Assembly (NCBI GenBank): GCA_947449835.1
Contig: CANFSZ010000004.1
Span: forward strand, 1 to 64,000
Source: Opitutia bacterium
GTDB taxonomy: Bacteria; Verrucomicrobiota; Verrucomicrobiia; Opitutales; Opitutaceae
Direction of reading: 5' to 3'
DNA length: 64,000 bases
Below are positions 26,300-36,181 of this stretch, piece after piece. The position numbers and the translations under genes were made by a program. The notes under the pieces were generated by a model. That model was not told the origin of the DNA, did not search any database, and saw nothing but the letters and a program-made list of their open reading frames with translations. The first letter of the stretch is position 1. The number at the start of each line of letters is the position of its first letter.

Positions 26300-27529
26300 T
26301 CAGAGCGAGAAATCGAGTTGCGCGGCTAGACGTTGGTGGCGGACGCCGTAGAAAGCGGCGAAGGCGCGGATGCGTTGGGCGCGAGCATCATCGGGTTGAC
26401 CACGGGGCGCGGTGCGCTGGGCGATGATCAGGAGATTTTTCGCGGTGTGCTCGGTGGAGATAAATTCAAAGACTTTGGTTTTGTAGCCGGCCCATTCGAG
26501 GATTTGGGCGCGGAGGGCGTCGGTGACGAATTCAGCTTGGCGTTCTTGGAAGATGCCGTGGCGCAGGGCATCGGCGAGAATCGCTGGTGCGACGAGTTGG
26601 GCACGAATTTCCTTTTGGCAACAGGGCGAAACGACGAGCAGACGAGCGCCGGCGGAGATGCCTTGGGCGAGTGCGTCGTCGGTGGCGGTGTCGCAAGCGT
26701 GTAGGGCGATGAGGACGTCGCAGGCGGCGACGGGAGTTTCATTTATGGCGCCGGGGATAAACGTTAGGTGATCGCTGAGATCGTGCGCGGCGGCCGTGCG
26801 GTTGCAGAATGCGACGAGCTCGGTCCGCGCCTCAATGCCGGTGACGTGTGCGCGCGGAGCGAGGAGCGCGGCGAGGGCGAAGGTTAGGTAGCCTTTGCCG
26901 GAGCCCATGTCGATAATGCGGATAGGTTCGGTCGCCGCGGCGGTTGTTTCAGCGGGAAAATTTTCGGCTAGATGATGGGACAGGATCTCGGAAAATTTTT
27001 GGATCTGACGGAATTTATCCGCCATGCCCTCGCGGGGTTGGCCGCGTTCATTTGTAACTCCTAGGGTGCGGAGCCACGCAGCTGCGGCCGCGATGGGATG
27101 GTGTTTGGGTTGGTCGTGTGTGGCGGGGACCGCGACGGAGGTAAGGTCGGAAATCTGCGGTGCGACGACGTTCTTTACGCGTAGGCGGGCCGTGTTGTCG
27201 GGGCGGGTCTCGAGTTGCGCCGTCGAGGTAGTGGTAAACAGATGGGCGTCTAGAAACGTGGGGCCGAGCAGGATTTCGATTTGGGTGACGGCTTCGGCAG
27301 TGGGGAAGTTTTTGGTGAGGTCGCGGGTGGTGTGGCGCCAGACGAAGGTGAGGTGCAGTCCGCTTTTAAGCGTGATGGGACGAACGAAGACGTTTTGCAG
27401 CGTGGGGTCAGCGGCGGGTTGCCGGGGTTTGCCGAGGGTGAGTTTTTCGAAGGTGCCGCGCGTGATGTTTTCGGCGAGGAGCGCGATAAATCGGGCGCGA
27501 GGGGCTGGCGTGGTGGGCGGCATGAACAT
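26300..27529 (-). CDS. SAM-dependent methyltransferase (Methyltransf_32-like)
   Basis: A 409-residue protein. The N-terminal half (about 1-150) is unrecognised; the C-terminal half is a class I methyltransferase with SAM motif IIDMGSGKGYLTFALA, then GIEARTELVAFCNR, and a substrate block LIALHACDTATDDAL followed by VVSPCCQKEIR. The HACD and PCC segments are typical of Methyltransf_32 proteins (GSTCD/METTL25-like), which act on RNA or protein in eukaryotes. The substrate here is unknown. An alternative ATG lies two codons in. It is the first gene of the unit with the PDZ and Rsm22-like genes. Confidence 0.8.
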   Translation of the reverse strand: MFMPPTTPAPRARFIALLAENITRGTFEKLTLGKPRQPAADPTLQNVFVRPITLKSGLHLTFVWRHTTRDLTKNFPTAEAVTQIEILLGPTFLDAHLFTTTSTAQLETRPDNTARLRVKNVVAPQISDLTSVAVPATHDQPKHHPIAAAAAWLRTLGVTNERGQPREGMADKFRQIQKFSEILSHHLAENFPAETTAAATEPIRIIDMGSGKGYLTFALAALLAPRAHVTGIEARTELVAFCNRTAAAHDLSDHLTFIPGAINETPVAACDVLIALHACDTATDDALAQGISAGARLLVVSPCCQKEIRAQLVAPAILADALRHGIFQERQAEFVTDALRAQILEWAGYKTKVFEFISTEHTAKNLLIIAQRTAPRGQPDDARAQRIRAFAAFYGVRHQRLAAQLDFSL

Positions 27530-27539
27530 CCACGATGGA

Positions 27540-28409
27540 CTAAGAATCGAGTTTGGCGAGGGCGTCAGAGGCGCGTTTGAGTTGTGGATCCAGTTGTAGA
27601 GCGGAGGAAAACGCGGCCCGCGCAGCGCTCTTGTCGTTGAGTTTGAGGTGGAGCGTGCCGATGCGATAGTGGATGAGAGAGTGGGCGGCTTGGCCTAGGG
27701 TAGGTTCAAGTTCGAGGCAGCGTCGCAGGGCGGTGAGACCGCGCTCGAGTTTCGCGCCGCTGGCGACGGTCAGGCGCCCGAGTTCGGCGAGGGCGGGATA
27801 AAAATCGGGATTTTGCTCGAGCGATTTTTCGCAAAGGGCGATGGCTTCGTCGTATTTTTTTTCGCTGGTTTTTATCATCACGTGAGCGAAAAGACCGCGC
27901 GTGGGATTACGCTGGGCGATGGCTTCGGCTTGTTCTTTTGCTTTGGTGCGGCTGCCGATGGGCCACGGTGCGCTGGCGTAAAATTGAAGGAGAGCCTCGC
28001 GGGCATCGAGGTTGTCGGGCTCGAGTTCGATGGCGCGGCTAATGGCGTCGCGGCCGCGAGTGGCGGCGGAGACGGAGCGCGTTTTACCCGCCGTTTGCAT
28101 GGAGGTGATGCCGAATAAGGTGAGGTAGGTGGCGTTTTTGGGCGCGAGCTCGGTTGCTTTGGCGAGCCAAGGCAAGGCGTCTTCGATCGCGCGGTCGTCG
28201 GCGCGTTGGCGCAAGGTCAGACCCAGGTGATAGCAAGCGGCGGCATTGGTCGGTTCGTGCGCGGTGATTTTCTCCAGGGCGAGGCGGGCCTCGGGATAAC
28301 GTTTTTGCTCGTAGAGCGCTACGGCGTCTTCGAGCGCGCCAGCGTGTGCGCTAAAGGGCGACAGTAACAAAAGAATCGTGACGATGGAGGCGCGGAGGCG
28401 AAGATGCAT
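27540..28409 (-). CDS. Exported tetratricopeptide-repeat protein
   Basis: A 289-residue TPR protein starting at the ATG at 28409, followed by a signal peptide (LRASIVTILLLLSPFSAHAG). About five TPR units are visible, with the consensus spacing of Gly, Tyr and Ala residues (for example AACYHLGLTLRQ, AIALCEKSLEQNPDFYPALA, TLHLKLNDKSAARAAFSSAL). TPRs mediate protein contacts. It lies behind the ABC exporter genes on the same strand with a gap of about 57 bases, so it may be part of that transport operon. Confidence 0.8.
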   Translation of the reverse strand: MHLRLRASIVTILLLLSPFSAHAGALEDAVALYEQKRYPEARLALEKITAHEPTNAAACYHLGLTLRQRADDRAIEDALPWLAKATELAPKNATYLTLFGITSMQTAGKTRSVSAATRGRDAISRAIELEPDNLDAREALLQFYASAPWPIGSRTKAKEQAEAIAQRNPTRGLFAHVMIKTSEKKYDEAIALCEKSLEQNPDFYPALAELGRLTVASGAKLERGLTALRRCLELEPTLGQAAHSLIHYRIGTLHLKLNDKSAARAAFSSALQLDPQLKRASDALAKLDS

Positions 28410-28466
28410 CGACTCAAGGACTGGGCGCGCAGAAAAAAATTTCAAGCGCACGCTGCTACGCGGCAT

Positions 28467-29675
<1,209 letters not shown>

Positions 29676-29713
29676 GTTGAAAAAGTGGGTGCGAGCGGGA
29701 GGGCGCGCGGGGT

Positions 29714-30484
29714 TTAGGATTTAGCGCCGGTCAGTTTGGCCGCGGCCTCGGCGGAGCTAAGTTTCTCGAGTTCCGACGCGGCGAAGGAGCGATTGGACAC
29801 GGCTTCGTCGCGGACCATCACGCCGTCGCGGAGGATGAGGTTGCGTTTGCAGAAATGCGCGATGTCGAGCTCGTGGGTGACCATGACGATGGTGATGCCC
29901 TCGTCGTTGAGTTTTTGGAAGACGCCCATGACTTCGGCCGAGGTGCGTGTGTCGAGGTTGCCGGTCGGTTCGTCGGCAAGAAGGACTTGGGGTTCGTTGA
30001 CGAGGGCGCGGGCGATGGCAACGCGTTGTTGCTGGCCGCCGGAGAGCTGGCTGGGGAAATGATCGAAGCGTGGGGAAAGGCCGACGATATCGAGGCAATG
30101 CATGGCTCGTTCTCGGATTTGCTTGGTCGTAAATTTGCGCGCGCCGTAGAGCATGGGAAGCTCGACGTTCTCAAGGGCGGTGGTGCGGGCGAGCAGGTTG
30201 AAGCCTTGGAAGACGAAGCCGAGTTTCTGATTACGGATATCGGCGAGGGCGTTGCGGTCGAGTTGGGAGACGTCAATGCCGTCGAGCAGGTAGCGGCCGC
30301 GCGTGGGGCGATCAAGGCAACCGAGCAGATTCATCAACGTCGATTTGCCCGAGCCGCTGGCGCCCATGAGCGCCACGAAATCGCCGCGTTCGATCTCAAG
30401 CGTGACACCGCGCACGGCGTGCACGGGGACTTCACCGGAATCGTAGATTTTATGGATGTCCTCGATTTTTACAACGGGCGGCAT
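29714..30484 (-). CDS. ABC transporter ATP-binding protein (MacB/LolD type)
   Basis: A 256-residue ATPase: Walker A GASGSGKST at 41-49, Q-loop FVFQGFNLL near 90-98, ABC signature LSGGQQQR at 147-154, Walker B LLADEP at 168-173, and the H-loop as MVTHELD. It drives export through the adjacent FtsX-type permease. The gene order adaptor, ATPase, permease, TPR protein on one strand is typical of macAB-like operons. The substrate (antibiotic, peptide, lipoprotein or siderophore) cannot be told from the sequence. Confidence 0.95.
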   Translation of the reverse strand: MPPVVKIEDIHKIYDSGEVPVHAVRGVTLEIERGDFVALMGASGSGKSTLMNLLGCLDRPTRGRYLLDGIDVSQLDRNALADIRNQKLGFVFQGFNLLARTTALENVELPMLYGARKFTTKQIRERAMHCLDIVGLSPRFDHFPSQLSGGQQQRVAIARALVNEPQVLLADEPTGNLDTRTSAEVMGVFQKLNDEGITIVMVTHELDIAHFCKRNLILRDGVMVRDEAVSNRSFAASELEKLSSAEAAAKLTGAKS

Positions 30485-30517
30485 GAGCGGTGGTCTGAGA
30501 TTTGGAGAGAAGGTTTT

Positions 30518-32026
30518 TTAACGGCCACGGCCACCACCAGGGCTACCTCCACCGCCGCCGAAGCCGCGGTTGCCGCCAGTCAGTGCGCTGGGCGCGCCGG
30601 CTTGGGGCGCTGAGGCGGGGGTGACGCCTGGAATCGATACGCTGGTGATGAGGAGATCGCCTTCGGCCACGCCCTCTATGATCTCCGTGGAAATACCATC
30701 GGAGATGCCGAGTTTGACTTGGACGGGTTCGGGTTTTTGCGTCTTCGGATCGGTACCGACGAGTTTGTAGAGAGTCCGGGTGACGGGTGCGTTGGATGCT
30801 GGTGTATTGGCTCCGCGATTGCCACCACCACCGCGGCCGCCGCCGCTCATGCGACTGAAGTCGAGGTCGAGGCCGCGTTCTTTCGCGAGAGCTTCCATTT
30901 TGGCAATCACGTCGGCCGAGGGGGGGCCGCCGGCGCCAAAGGAGAAACCGACTTCGCGCATGATCTCGCGCATAGCAGTGCGGCGTTGTTCGTCGGTGAG
31001 GGGTTTGGGCGCTTCCGCTTTGGCGTTGGCACCGGGAGCGGCTTTACCATCGGCGGTTTTGCCGGCGGGGGCAACGGGCGCGGGGGGAGGCAGAAGGTTT
31101 TCGGGGATGCGCACGCGGAGGGCGCTGTTGCTGACTTTGAGGGTGCTGGTCCGTTGGGCGATGATGATGGAAACGTTGGCCGTCATGCCGGGTTTGAGCT
31201 TCAAGTCATCATTGCGGACGTCGATGATGGTCTCGTACGTGACGACGTTGGACTGCGTCTTGGGGGCGTTGCGGATCTGGGAAATGCGTCCGCGGAATTG
31301 GCGGCTGGGGTAGGCGTCGACGGTGAAGTTGACGTTTTGTTTGTCCTCGATGTTGCCGATATCGGCTTCGGCTACGGCGGCGCTGATTTGCATCTGGGAA
31401 AGATCGTTAGCGATGGTGAAAAGGGTCGGGGCGCTGGTGCTGGCGGACACCGTCTTGCCGACGAGTGCGATGCGGTCGATCACGATGCCGTCGATGGGCG
31501 AGTAGATGGTGCAGCGGGCGAGGTCGACTTTTGCGGTGTCGACGGCGGCTTGCTGGATGAGCATCTGGGCTTGGGATTGGGCGAGTTGGGCCTCGGCTTG
31601 ATCGAGCTCGGCTTGAGAAACGAGGTTCTGGGCGCGCAGTCCGCGGGTGCGCTCGGTGTTGAGGCGGATGAGATTGAAATTGGCCGTCGTATTCGCGAGT
31701 TGGGCCTTGGCCGAACTGAGGCGTGACTCATAGGTCGCAGCGTCGAGTTTGGCGAGGACCTGACCTTTTTTTACGGCAGAGTTATAGTCCACGTTGATTT
31801 CGACAATGAGCCCAGAGATCTGGGAGGAAACATCGACGCTGGTAACCGCTTCGAGGCCGCCCGTGGCGGTTACGACTTGTTGGACGTCACCGCGAGAAAC
31901 CTTGGTGCTGCTAAACTCGGGGGTCTTTTCACCGCTGCTGCGGAAATAAAACCATGAGCCGATGCTGACGCCGGCAATAAGGGTGAGGGTGATGATGAGA
32001 CCGCTGGTGCTGCGCGCTTTGGACAT
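30518..32026 (-). CDS. MacA-like periplasmic adaptor subunit
   Basis: A 502-residue membrane-fusion protein from the ATG at 32026, with an N-terminal membrane anchor (GLIITLTLIAGVSIGSWFYF). It has the half-lipoyl strands around VSSQISGLIVEINVDYNSAV, an alpha-helical hairpin of about 70 residues rich in Gln and Ala, then the second lipoyl half (IYSPIDGIV) and a beta-barrel. Between barrel and membrane-proximal domain sits an unusual insertion of about 110 residues, Pro/Ala-rich, then helical, then Gly-rich (SGGGRGGGGNRG). The C-terminus is also Gly-rich. It is first gene of the exporter operon. Confidence 0.9.
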   Translation of the reverse strand: MSKARSTSGLIITLTLIAGVSIGSWFYFRSSGEKTPEFSSTKVSRGDVQQVVTATGGLEAVTSVDVSSQISGLIVEINVDYNSAVKKGQVLAKLDAATYESRLSSAKAQLANTTANFNLIRLNTERTRGLRAQNLVSQAELDQAEAQLAQSQAQMLIQQAAVDTAKVDLARCTIYSPIDGIVIDRIALVGKTVSASTSAPTLFTIANDLSQMQISAAVAEADIGNIEDKQNVNFTVDAYPSRQFRGRISQIRNAPKTQSNVVTYETIIDVRNDDLKLKPGMTANVSIIIAQRTSTLKVSNSALRVRIPENLLPPPAPVAPAGKTADGKAAPGANAKAEAPKPLTDEQRRTAMREIMREVGFSFGAGGPPSADVIAKMEALAKERGLDLDFSRMSGGGRGGGGNRGANTPASNAPVTRTLYKLVGTDPKTQKPEPVQVKLGISDGISTEIIEGVAEGDLLITSVSIPGVTPASAPQAGAPSALTGGNRGFGGGGGSPGGGRGR

Positions 32027-32214
32027 ACGTGGAAGGGGGCTTAGGGGAAAATGAGAGAGGAGGGTTTTGGCCGGCGAGTGAACTAAAATTATTCGCTCAC
32101 GCGGTCGATGGTCGTCTTGCAAATGACGTAGCGTTCACGGAAAGGTAACGCGGAAATATTTAAGGGCGCCTTAGTCTGCCTAGGCCTCGTGAGAGGTGGG
32201 CCGGCGGGCGGCTC

Positions 32215-33069
32215 TTAAAGTTCCGGTGCAAACCCGGAGATTTTTTGGGGTTTGCCGTGAAAACAGTGGGGGCAGGTTTTGTCCGCGACGTAGTGGTGGT
32301 GTTGTTGTTCGGCGGGCGTCAGCGGCATCTGGCAATTAAAGCACATGACCGTTTTCGTCTCTCGCAGTTGCGGGTCCACGCCGACCCGCCGATCAAATAC
32401 GAAACATTCCCCGTCGTAATGAGCGTCGCCGCACTCTTCGAAGTACTTCAAGATGCCGCCGTCGAGTTGGTGCACGTTGGTGAAACCCTCGCGCTCCATG
32501 TACGGACCGGCTTTTTCGCACCGAATGCCTCCGGTGCAAAACATCACAATCGGTTGATTTTTTAACGTAGCGGGCAGGCGGGCGACAGCCGCAGGAAAAT
32601 CTCGAAAATGGTCGATGCCCGCGGGACGCGCACCGCGGAACGTGCCCATGCGCACTTCGTAATCGTTGCGGGTGTCGAGCAAGGTGACGGGGCGGCCCTC
32701 ATCGAGCCATTGTTTGAGCGTGCGGGCCGGGAGCTTGGGGGTCGGGCGACCGGCGGGATCAAGGCCCTCAACGCCGAAGGCGATGATTTCCTTTTTGATC
32801 TTCACCAACATGCGATTGAACGGCTGCTCTTCGCTCAAACTCTCTTTCGGTGTAAGATCACCTAAACCGGGGACGACGCGGAGAGCGGCGAGCAGCACAT
32901 CGATCTGCGTACGATTGCCCGCGACAAACAAGTTGATCCCCTCCGAGCTCAATAAAATCGTCCCGCGCAGACACTGGGCCTTTGTGAGTTGGAGCAGCTG
33001 GACGCGGAGTTCAGGCAGGCCGGTTAAGGGCGCAAATTTATAGACAGAAATATTGATGAACTCAGGCAT
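32215..33069 (-). CDS. trhO: tRNA uridine(34) hydroxylase (YceA/TrhO)
   Basis: A 284-residue rhodanese-family protein: an N-terminal acylphosphatase-like region (about 1-95), then a rhodanese domain with catalytic Cys178 in [14 protein letters not shown]-terminal region carries CFNC and CPHC cysteine pairs. TrhO makes 5-hydroxyuridine at the wobble position of certain tRNAs in an oxygen-dependent way. Segments FKRML-like ([16 protein letters not shown]) and [19 protein letters not shown] are diagnostic. Divergent from the spermidine-synthase-like gene across about 110 bases. Confidence 0.93.
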   Translation of the reverse strand: MPEFINISVYKFAPLTGLPELRVQLLQLTKAQCLRGTILLSSEGINLFVAGNRTQIDVLLAALRVVPGLGDLTPKESLSEEQPFNRMLVKIKKEIIAFGVEGLDPAGRPTPKLPARTLKQWLDEGRPVTLLDTRNDYEVRMGTFRGARPAGIDHFRDFPAAVARLPATLKNQPIVMFCTGGIRCEKAGPYMEREGFTNVHQLDGGILKYFEECGDAHYDGECFVFDRRVGVDPQLRETKTVMCFNCQMPLTPAEQQHHHYVADKTCPHCFHGKPQKISGFAPEL

Positions 33070-33180
33070 CGTGGAATGAAACGAAACGTTAAACTAAACC
33101 GCGGCGAAACCATAGGTAAAATTTTCGTAAGGTTCGGCGTGGCTTCTGGCGCTGATCCTGCCATGGTCCTATCCAGACGC

Positions 33181-33903
33181 ATGAAACCGCAAATCATTCT
33201 GGCCGAAGCGCACACGCGCGAAGGCGCTCGCCTCACTCTGCATTCCCACGACGGACGCTTCAGTATTCGCGTCAACGGCAAGGAGCTCATGAACTCCGCC
33301 GCGACGGCTTCGGAGGTCGCATTGGGCGAACTCGCTACGGCGGAAATCACGCGCTCGGCCCCGGCGCGTATTCTCATCGGCGGACTCGGCCTGGGTTACA
33401 CGTTGCAAGGCGTTTTGGCCAAAGTCGGTGCGCACGCCACGGTGCATGTCGCCGAGTTGGTGTCTGCGGTCATCGATTGGAATCGCACGCACATGAACGG
33501 ACTCAACGGCGCGTTGCTCAACGATCCGCGCGTGAAAATTCTCAACGAAGACGTGCGCTCGATCATCGCCCGCTCCGCGAACCAGCCGTACGATGCGATC
33601 TTGCTCGATATCGATAACGGCCCCTCGGCCATGGTCCAGTCCAGCAACGCCAAGGTCTACGATCTGCGCGGTATCGCGCGCATCGGACAGGCGCTCAAGC
33701 CCGGCGGACGAGTTGCCATTTGGTCGTCTGGCGCGGACAAAGCGTTTGAAAGTCGTCTCTCTAATAGTGGATTCGATGTAAAACCTACCCCGGTTAAAAA
33801 ACACGCGACCGCTAAAAGCACGACGTACATGATTTACGTCGCCGATAAAAAAGTGCCTCCGACAAAACCCGCGGTTGAAACCGCGGCAGCTGCGGCATCT
33901 TGA
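33181..33903 (+). CDS. Spermidine synthase-like methyltransferase-fold protein
   Basis: A 240-residue protein from the ATG at 33181. It has the Rossmann fold of the spermidine-synthase family: ILIGGLGLGYTLQGVL as the nucleotide-binding motif, VAELVSAVIDWNR as the acidic-loop strand, and YDAILLDIDNGPSAMV as the strand-4 Asp region. The aminopropyltransferase signature is incomplete, as in many bacterial homologues of unknown substrate. The C-terminal 30 residues are Lys/Pro/Ala-rich. It converges on the HIT gene. Confidence 0.75.
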   Translation: MKPQIILAEAHTREGARLTLHSHDGRFSIRVNGKELMNSAATASEVALGELATAEITRSAPARILIGGLGLGYTLQGVLAKVGAHATVHVAELVSAVIDWNRTHMNGLNGALLNDPRVKILNEDVRSIIARSANQPYDAILLDIDNGPSAMVQSSNAKVYDLRGIARIGQALKPGGRVAIWSSGADKAFESRLSNSGFDVKPTPVKKHATAKSTTYMIYVADKKVPPTKPAVETAAAAAS

Positions 33904-33973
33904 ATTTTGTATCCGCGATGTATTCGCGCGCGACTCGCCGGTCCTATGGCCTGAGCGAGGCGCGTTTGAAAAC

Positions 33974-34402
33974 TTAAGCGAGGTGCGGACGCAGCCGCGC
34001 GATAAGATCGGCGTAATCTACTGCGGAAAGAAGTTGTTTCGGCTCAGGCATCATGGCGAATGGCGCGCCCCAACTCGGGCCATCGACGTACTTCGGCACG
34101 AGATGCATGTGCAGATGCGGCAGTTTATCAGAATAGGCGCCGTAGTTTATTTTAGCGGGATTGAAGGCGGCCTTCATCGCCTTGGCGGCGCGGGCGACGT
34201 CTTGGGTGAAGAGCGTGAGTTCGGACGGCGGCAACTCGAAGAGCTCGTTGACGTGCGCGCGGTAGGCGACGACGCAGCGGCCGCGGTACGTTTGCTCTTT
34301 GAAAAGATAAAGCGTGGAGACCTGCATCGGCCCGATCTCGATCATGAGATCTTGGAGGCGTTGATCTTTGCGGCAATAGAGGCAGTCGGGGAGTTCGGTC
34401 AT
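33974..34402 (-). CDS. HIT family protein
   Basis: A 142-residue histidine-triad nucleotide hydrolase/transferase. The catalytic triad HLHMH gives His96, His98 and His100, with upstream KINYGAY as the nucleotide-binding strand. An N-terminal CLYC pair could bind zinc, as in some Fhit or HinT variants. Such enzymes hydrolyse AMP-linked substrates; the substrate here is unknown. It stands alone between convergent and divergent neighbours. Confidence 0.88.
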   Translation of the reverse strand: MTELPDCLYCRKDQRLQDLMIEIGPMQVSTLYLFKEQTYRGRCVVAYRAHVNELFELPPSELTLFTQDVARAAKAMKAAFNPAKINYGAYSDKLPHLHMHLVPKYVDGPSWGAPFAMMPEPKQLLSAVDYADLIARLRPHLA

Positions 34403-34505
34403 GGGTAAAATAGGCGGAGGCCTATGAGTTTTTATTTTTTGCGCGGGGGCAAGGGCTAGTTGCGGATCGACGAATGCCGCAGCCCGAGTTTGGGTGGAGC
34501 ACCCT

Positions 34506-35231
34506 ATGAAGAAAAAAATGTTTTTTTGGCTCCTGTTGGTCGTCGAAACATGGGCCGTCGAGCCCAGTTCTCCGAGCTCTTCGGCACCGGTCGATCCGGC
34601 AAACTATCTTGCGGATGTGGCCGCGGTGAGTCGCGTCGACTGGCCGAAAAATCGTGCGGTCATGATTGTCTGCCACGGGCACAGCGTGCCAGCGGGTTAT
34701 TTTAAAACGCCCGTGGTTAACTCGCTCGGGTCGTATCCGCATCTCCTTCGCGCTGGGCTTGCCGAAAAATATCCGCACGCGGTCATCAACGTCGTCGTGA
34801 CGGCCATCGGCGGCGAGGATTCCGAAAAAGGGCTGCTGCGTTTTGAACGCGATGTTATGAGCCTGCGTCCTGATGTCGTCACGATCGATTACGGTCTCAA
34901 CGACCGCGGCATGGGCCTCGAGCGGGCGGCGCGCGCGTGGCGGGCGATGATCGAGCGCGCGAAGGCTGGCGGCGCTAAAGTCATCTTGCTCACGCCCACG
35001 CCCGACACAGCCGCCAAATGGTCCGATCCCGCCGATAAATTGGCTTTGCACGCTGAGCAAATTCGCGGGCTCGCGCGGGAATATCAGGTCGCGTTGGTGG
35101 ATAGTTATGCCGCGTTTCAGCGGCACGCAGCGGCCGGCGGAGTCACGGAGACGCTAATGTCGCAACGCAACCATCCCAACGAAAAAGGCCACGCCTTGGT
35201 GAGCGCGGGGTTACTCGCGTGGTTTCCCTGA
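34506..35231 (+). CDS. Secreted SGNH/GDSL-type hydrolase
   Basis: A 241-residue exported esterase-fold protein (ATG at 34506; an in-frame ATG four codons upstream is possible). A basic and hydrophobic start (MKKKMFFWLLLVV) is a signal peptide. SGNH blocks: block I is VCHGHSVPAGY, with Ser in GHS instead of GDS; block II has the Gly in TAIGGED; block III is YGLNDRG; block V is the Asp/His-type QRNHPNEKGH. It probably deacylates a carbohydrate or lipid in the periplasm. It converges on the MYG1-like gene. Confidence 0.8.
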   Translation: MKKKMFFWLLLVVETWAVEPSSPSSSAPVDPANYLADVAAVSRVDWPKNRAVMIVCHGHSVPAGYFKTPVVNSLGSYPHLLRAGLAEKYPHAVINVVVTAIGGEDSEKGLLRFERDVMSLRPDVVTIDYGLNDRGMGLERAARAWRAMIERAKAGGAKVILLTPTPDTAAKWSDPADKLALHAEQIRGLAREYQVALVDSYAAFQRHAAAGGVTETLMSQRNHPNEKGHALVSAGLLAWFP

Positions 35232-35246
35232 TTTGCAGTGGGTTGA

Positions 35247-36113
35247 TCACCCGCCGGCGCGCACGAGCAGGGCTTTAAGGTGCGCGTGATCGGTGAGCGA
35301 CGTTTTGGCTACGAAGCCTCGCGCGTGCGCGAAATGCACGCCCGGCGCGTCTGCGATGCGCGTGAAATCGAGCCGCGGATTATCTTGAAACCGGGATAAA
35401 CCGTAGCCGGTGCTGCGGCGATCGGGGGCGACGGTGCCGACGATCTTGCCGGCGAGATTTTGGGCCTCAATGAAGCGTTCGAGTCCCATCGAAGGCTCGT
35501 CCGGCAGCGGATCGGTGCGCGGCAGAAAAAGAATCTGCGCAGGCTCGCCGCCCAGTACGAGTTCCCAGACTTGGGCGTGTTGCGCGATGAAATCGAGTCG
35601 CGTGCGTAGCGTGCGGACGTAGTCCAAAAGGTCCTCCCCGATCATGCGCATAATCGCCCAGAGCGGAGCGGTGGGTTCGATGCGATCGGCGAGGGCGAAG
35701 CGGCGGAGCAAGGTGATGTCGATCGGGGAGTTGAGTTTGGGAAGGGCGTTGCGGTCGACGCCGAGAAACTTGGCCGTACTGATAGGGCCGCGGCAATCGA
35801 ACCACTCGGCGGGCTCGAGCCATTCACAGAATTGGCGAGCGTCGGCGTAGATCCCGAGGTGTTGCAACACGAGCGAAAGGGAGCAGGTGGGCGCGTGATC
35901 TTTGGGGAGTTGGTGGTGATCGAAGTTATTTCGTGCGGGATCGTGTTCGTGGCCGACATCGACGACGGCGATCTTCGGATCGTTCAGATCGGCGGCGCTG
36001 GGTTCGCGCCGAACGATGGGCACGGGATGCAGAGCGAGCAGGACACAGCAGGCGAGGAACTCGTCTTTATGGGCGCTGCCGGGATGGGTGAGTAAAGTCG
36101 TGAAAGGCGTCAT
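35247..36113 (-). CDS. MYG1/UPF0160 family predicted metal-dependent hydrolase
   Basis: A 288-residue protein of the MYG1 family, related to DHH-type phosphoesterases. Diagnostic segments are THPGSAHKDEFLACCVL (metal ligands His and Asp), IAVVDVGHEHDP and the NFDHHQ motif. Eukaryotic MYG1 is a 3'-5' RNA exonuclease; bacterial members are less studied. It is separated by about 70 bases from the downstream metallo-beta-lactamase gene on the same strand and could be co-transcribed with it. Confidence 0.8.
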   Translation of the reverse strand: MTPFTTLLTHPGSAHKDEFLACCVLLALHPVPIVRREPSAADLNDPKIAVVDVGHEHDPARNNFDHHQLPKDHAPTCSLSLVLQHLGIYADARQFCEWLEPAEWFDCRGPISTAKFLGVDRNALPKLNSPIDITLLRRFALADRIEPTAPLWAIMRMIGEDLLDYVRTLRTRLDFIAQHAQVWELVLGGEPAQILFLPRTDPLPDEPSMGLERFIEAQNLAGKIVGTVAPDRRSTGYGLSRFQDNPRLDFTRIADAPGVHFAHARGFVAKTSLTDHAHLKALLVRAGG

Positions 36114-36181
36114 GATTAAAGCGCGGGCAACCGCGCCGCGCGCAACGACGTCGGCTGGAGCTGCGTTTGGCGACGCTGAAG

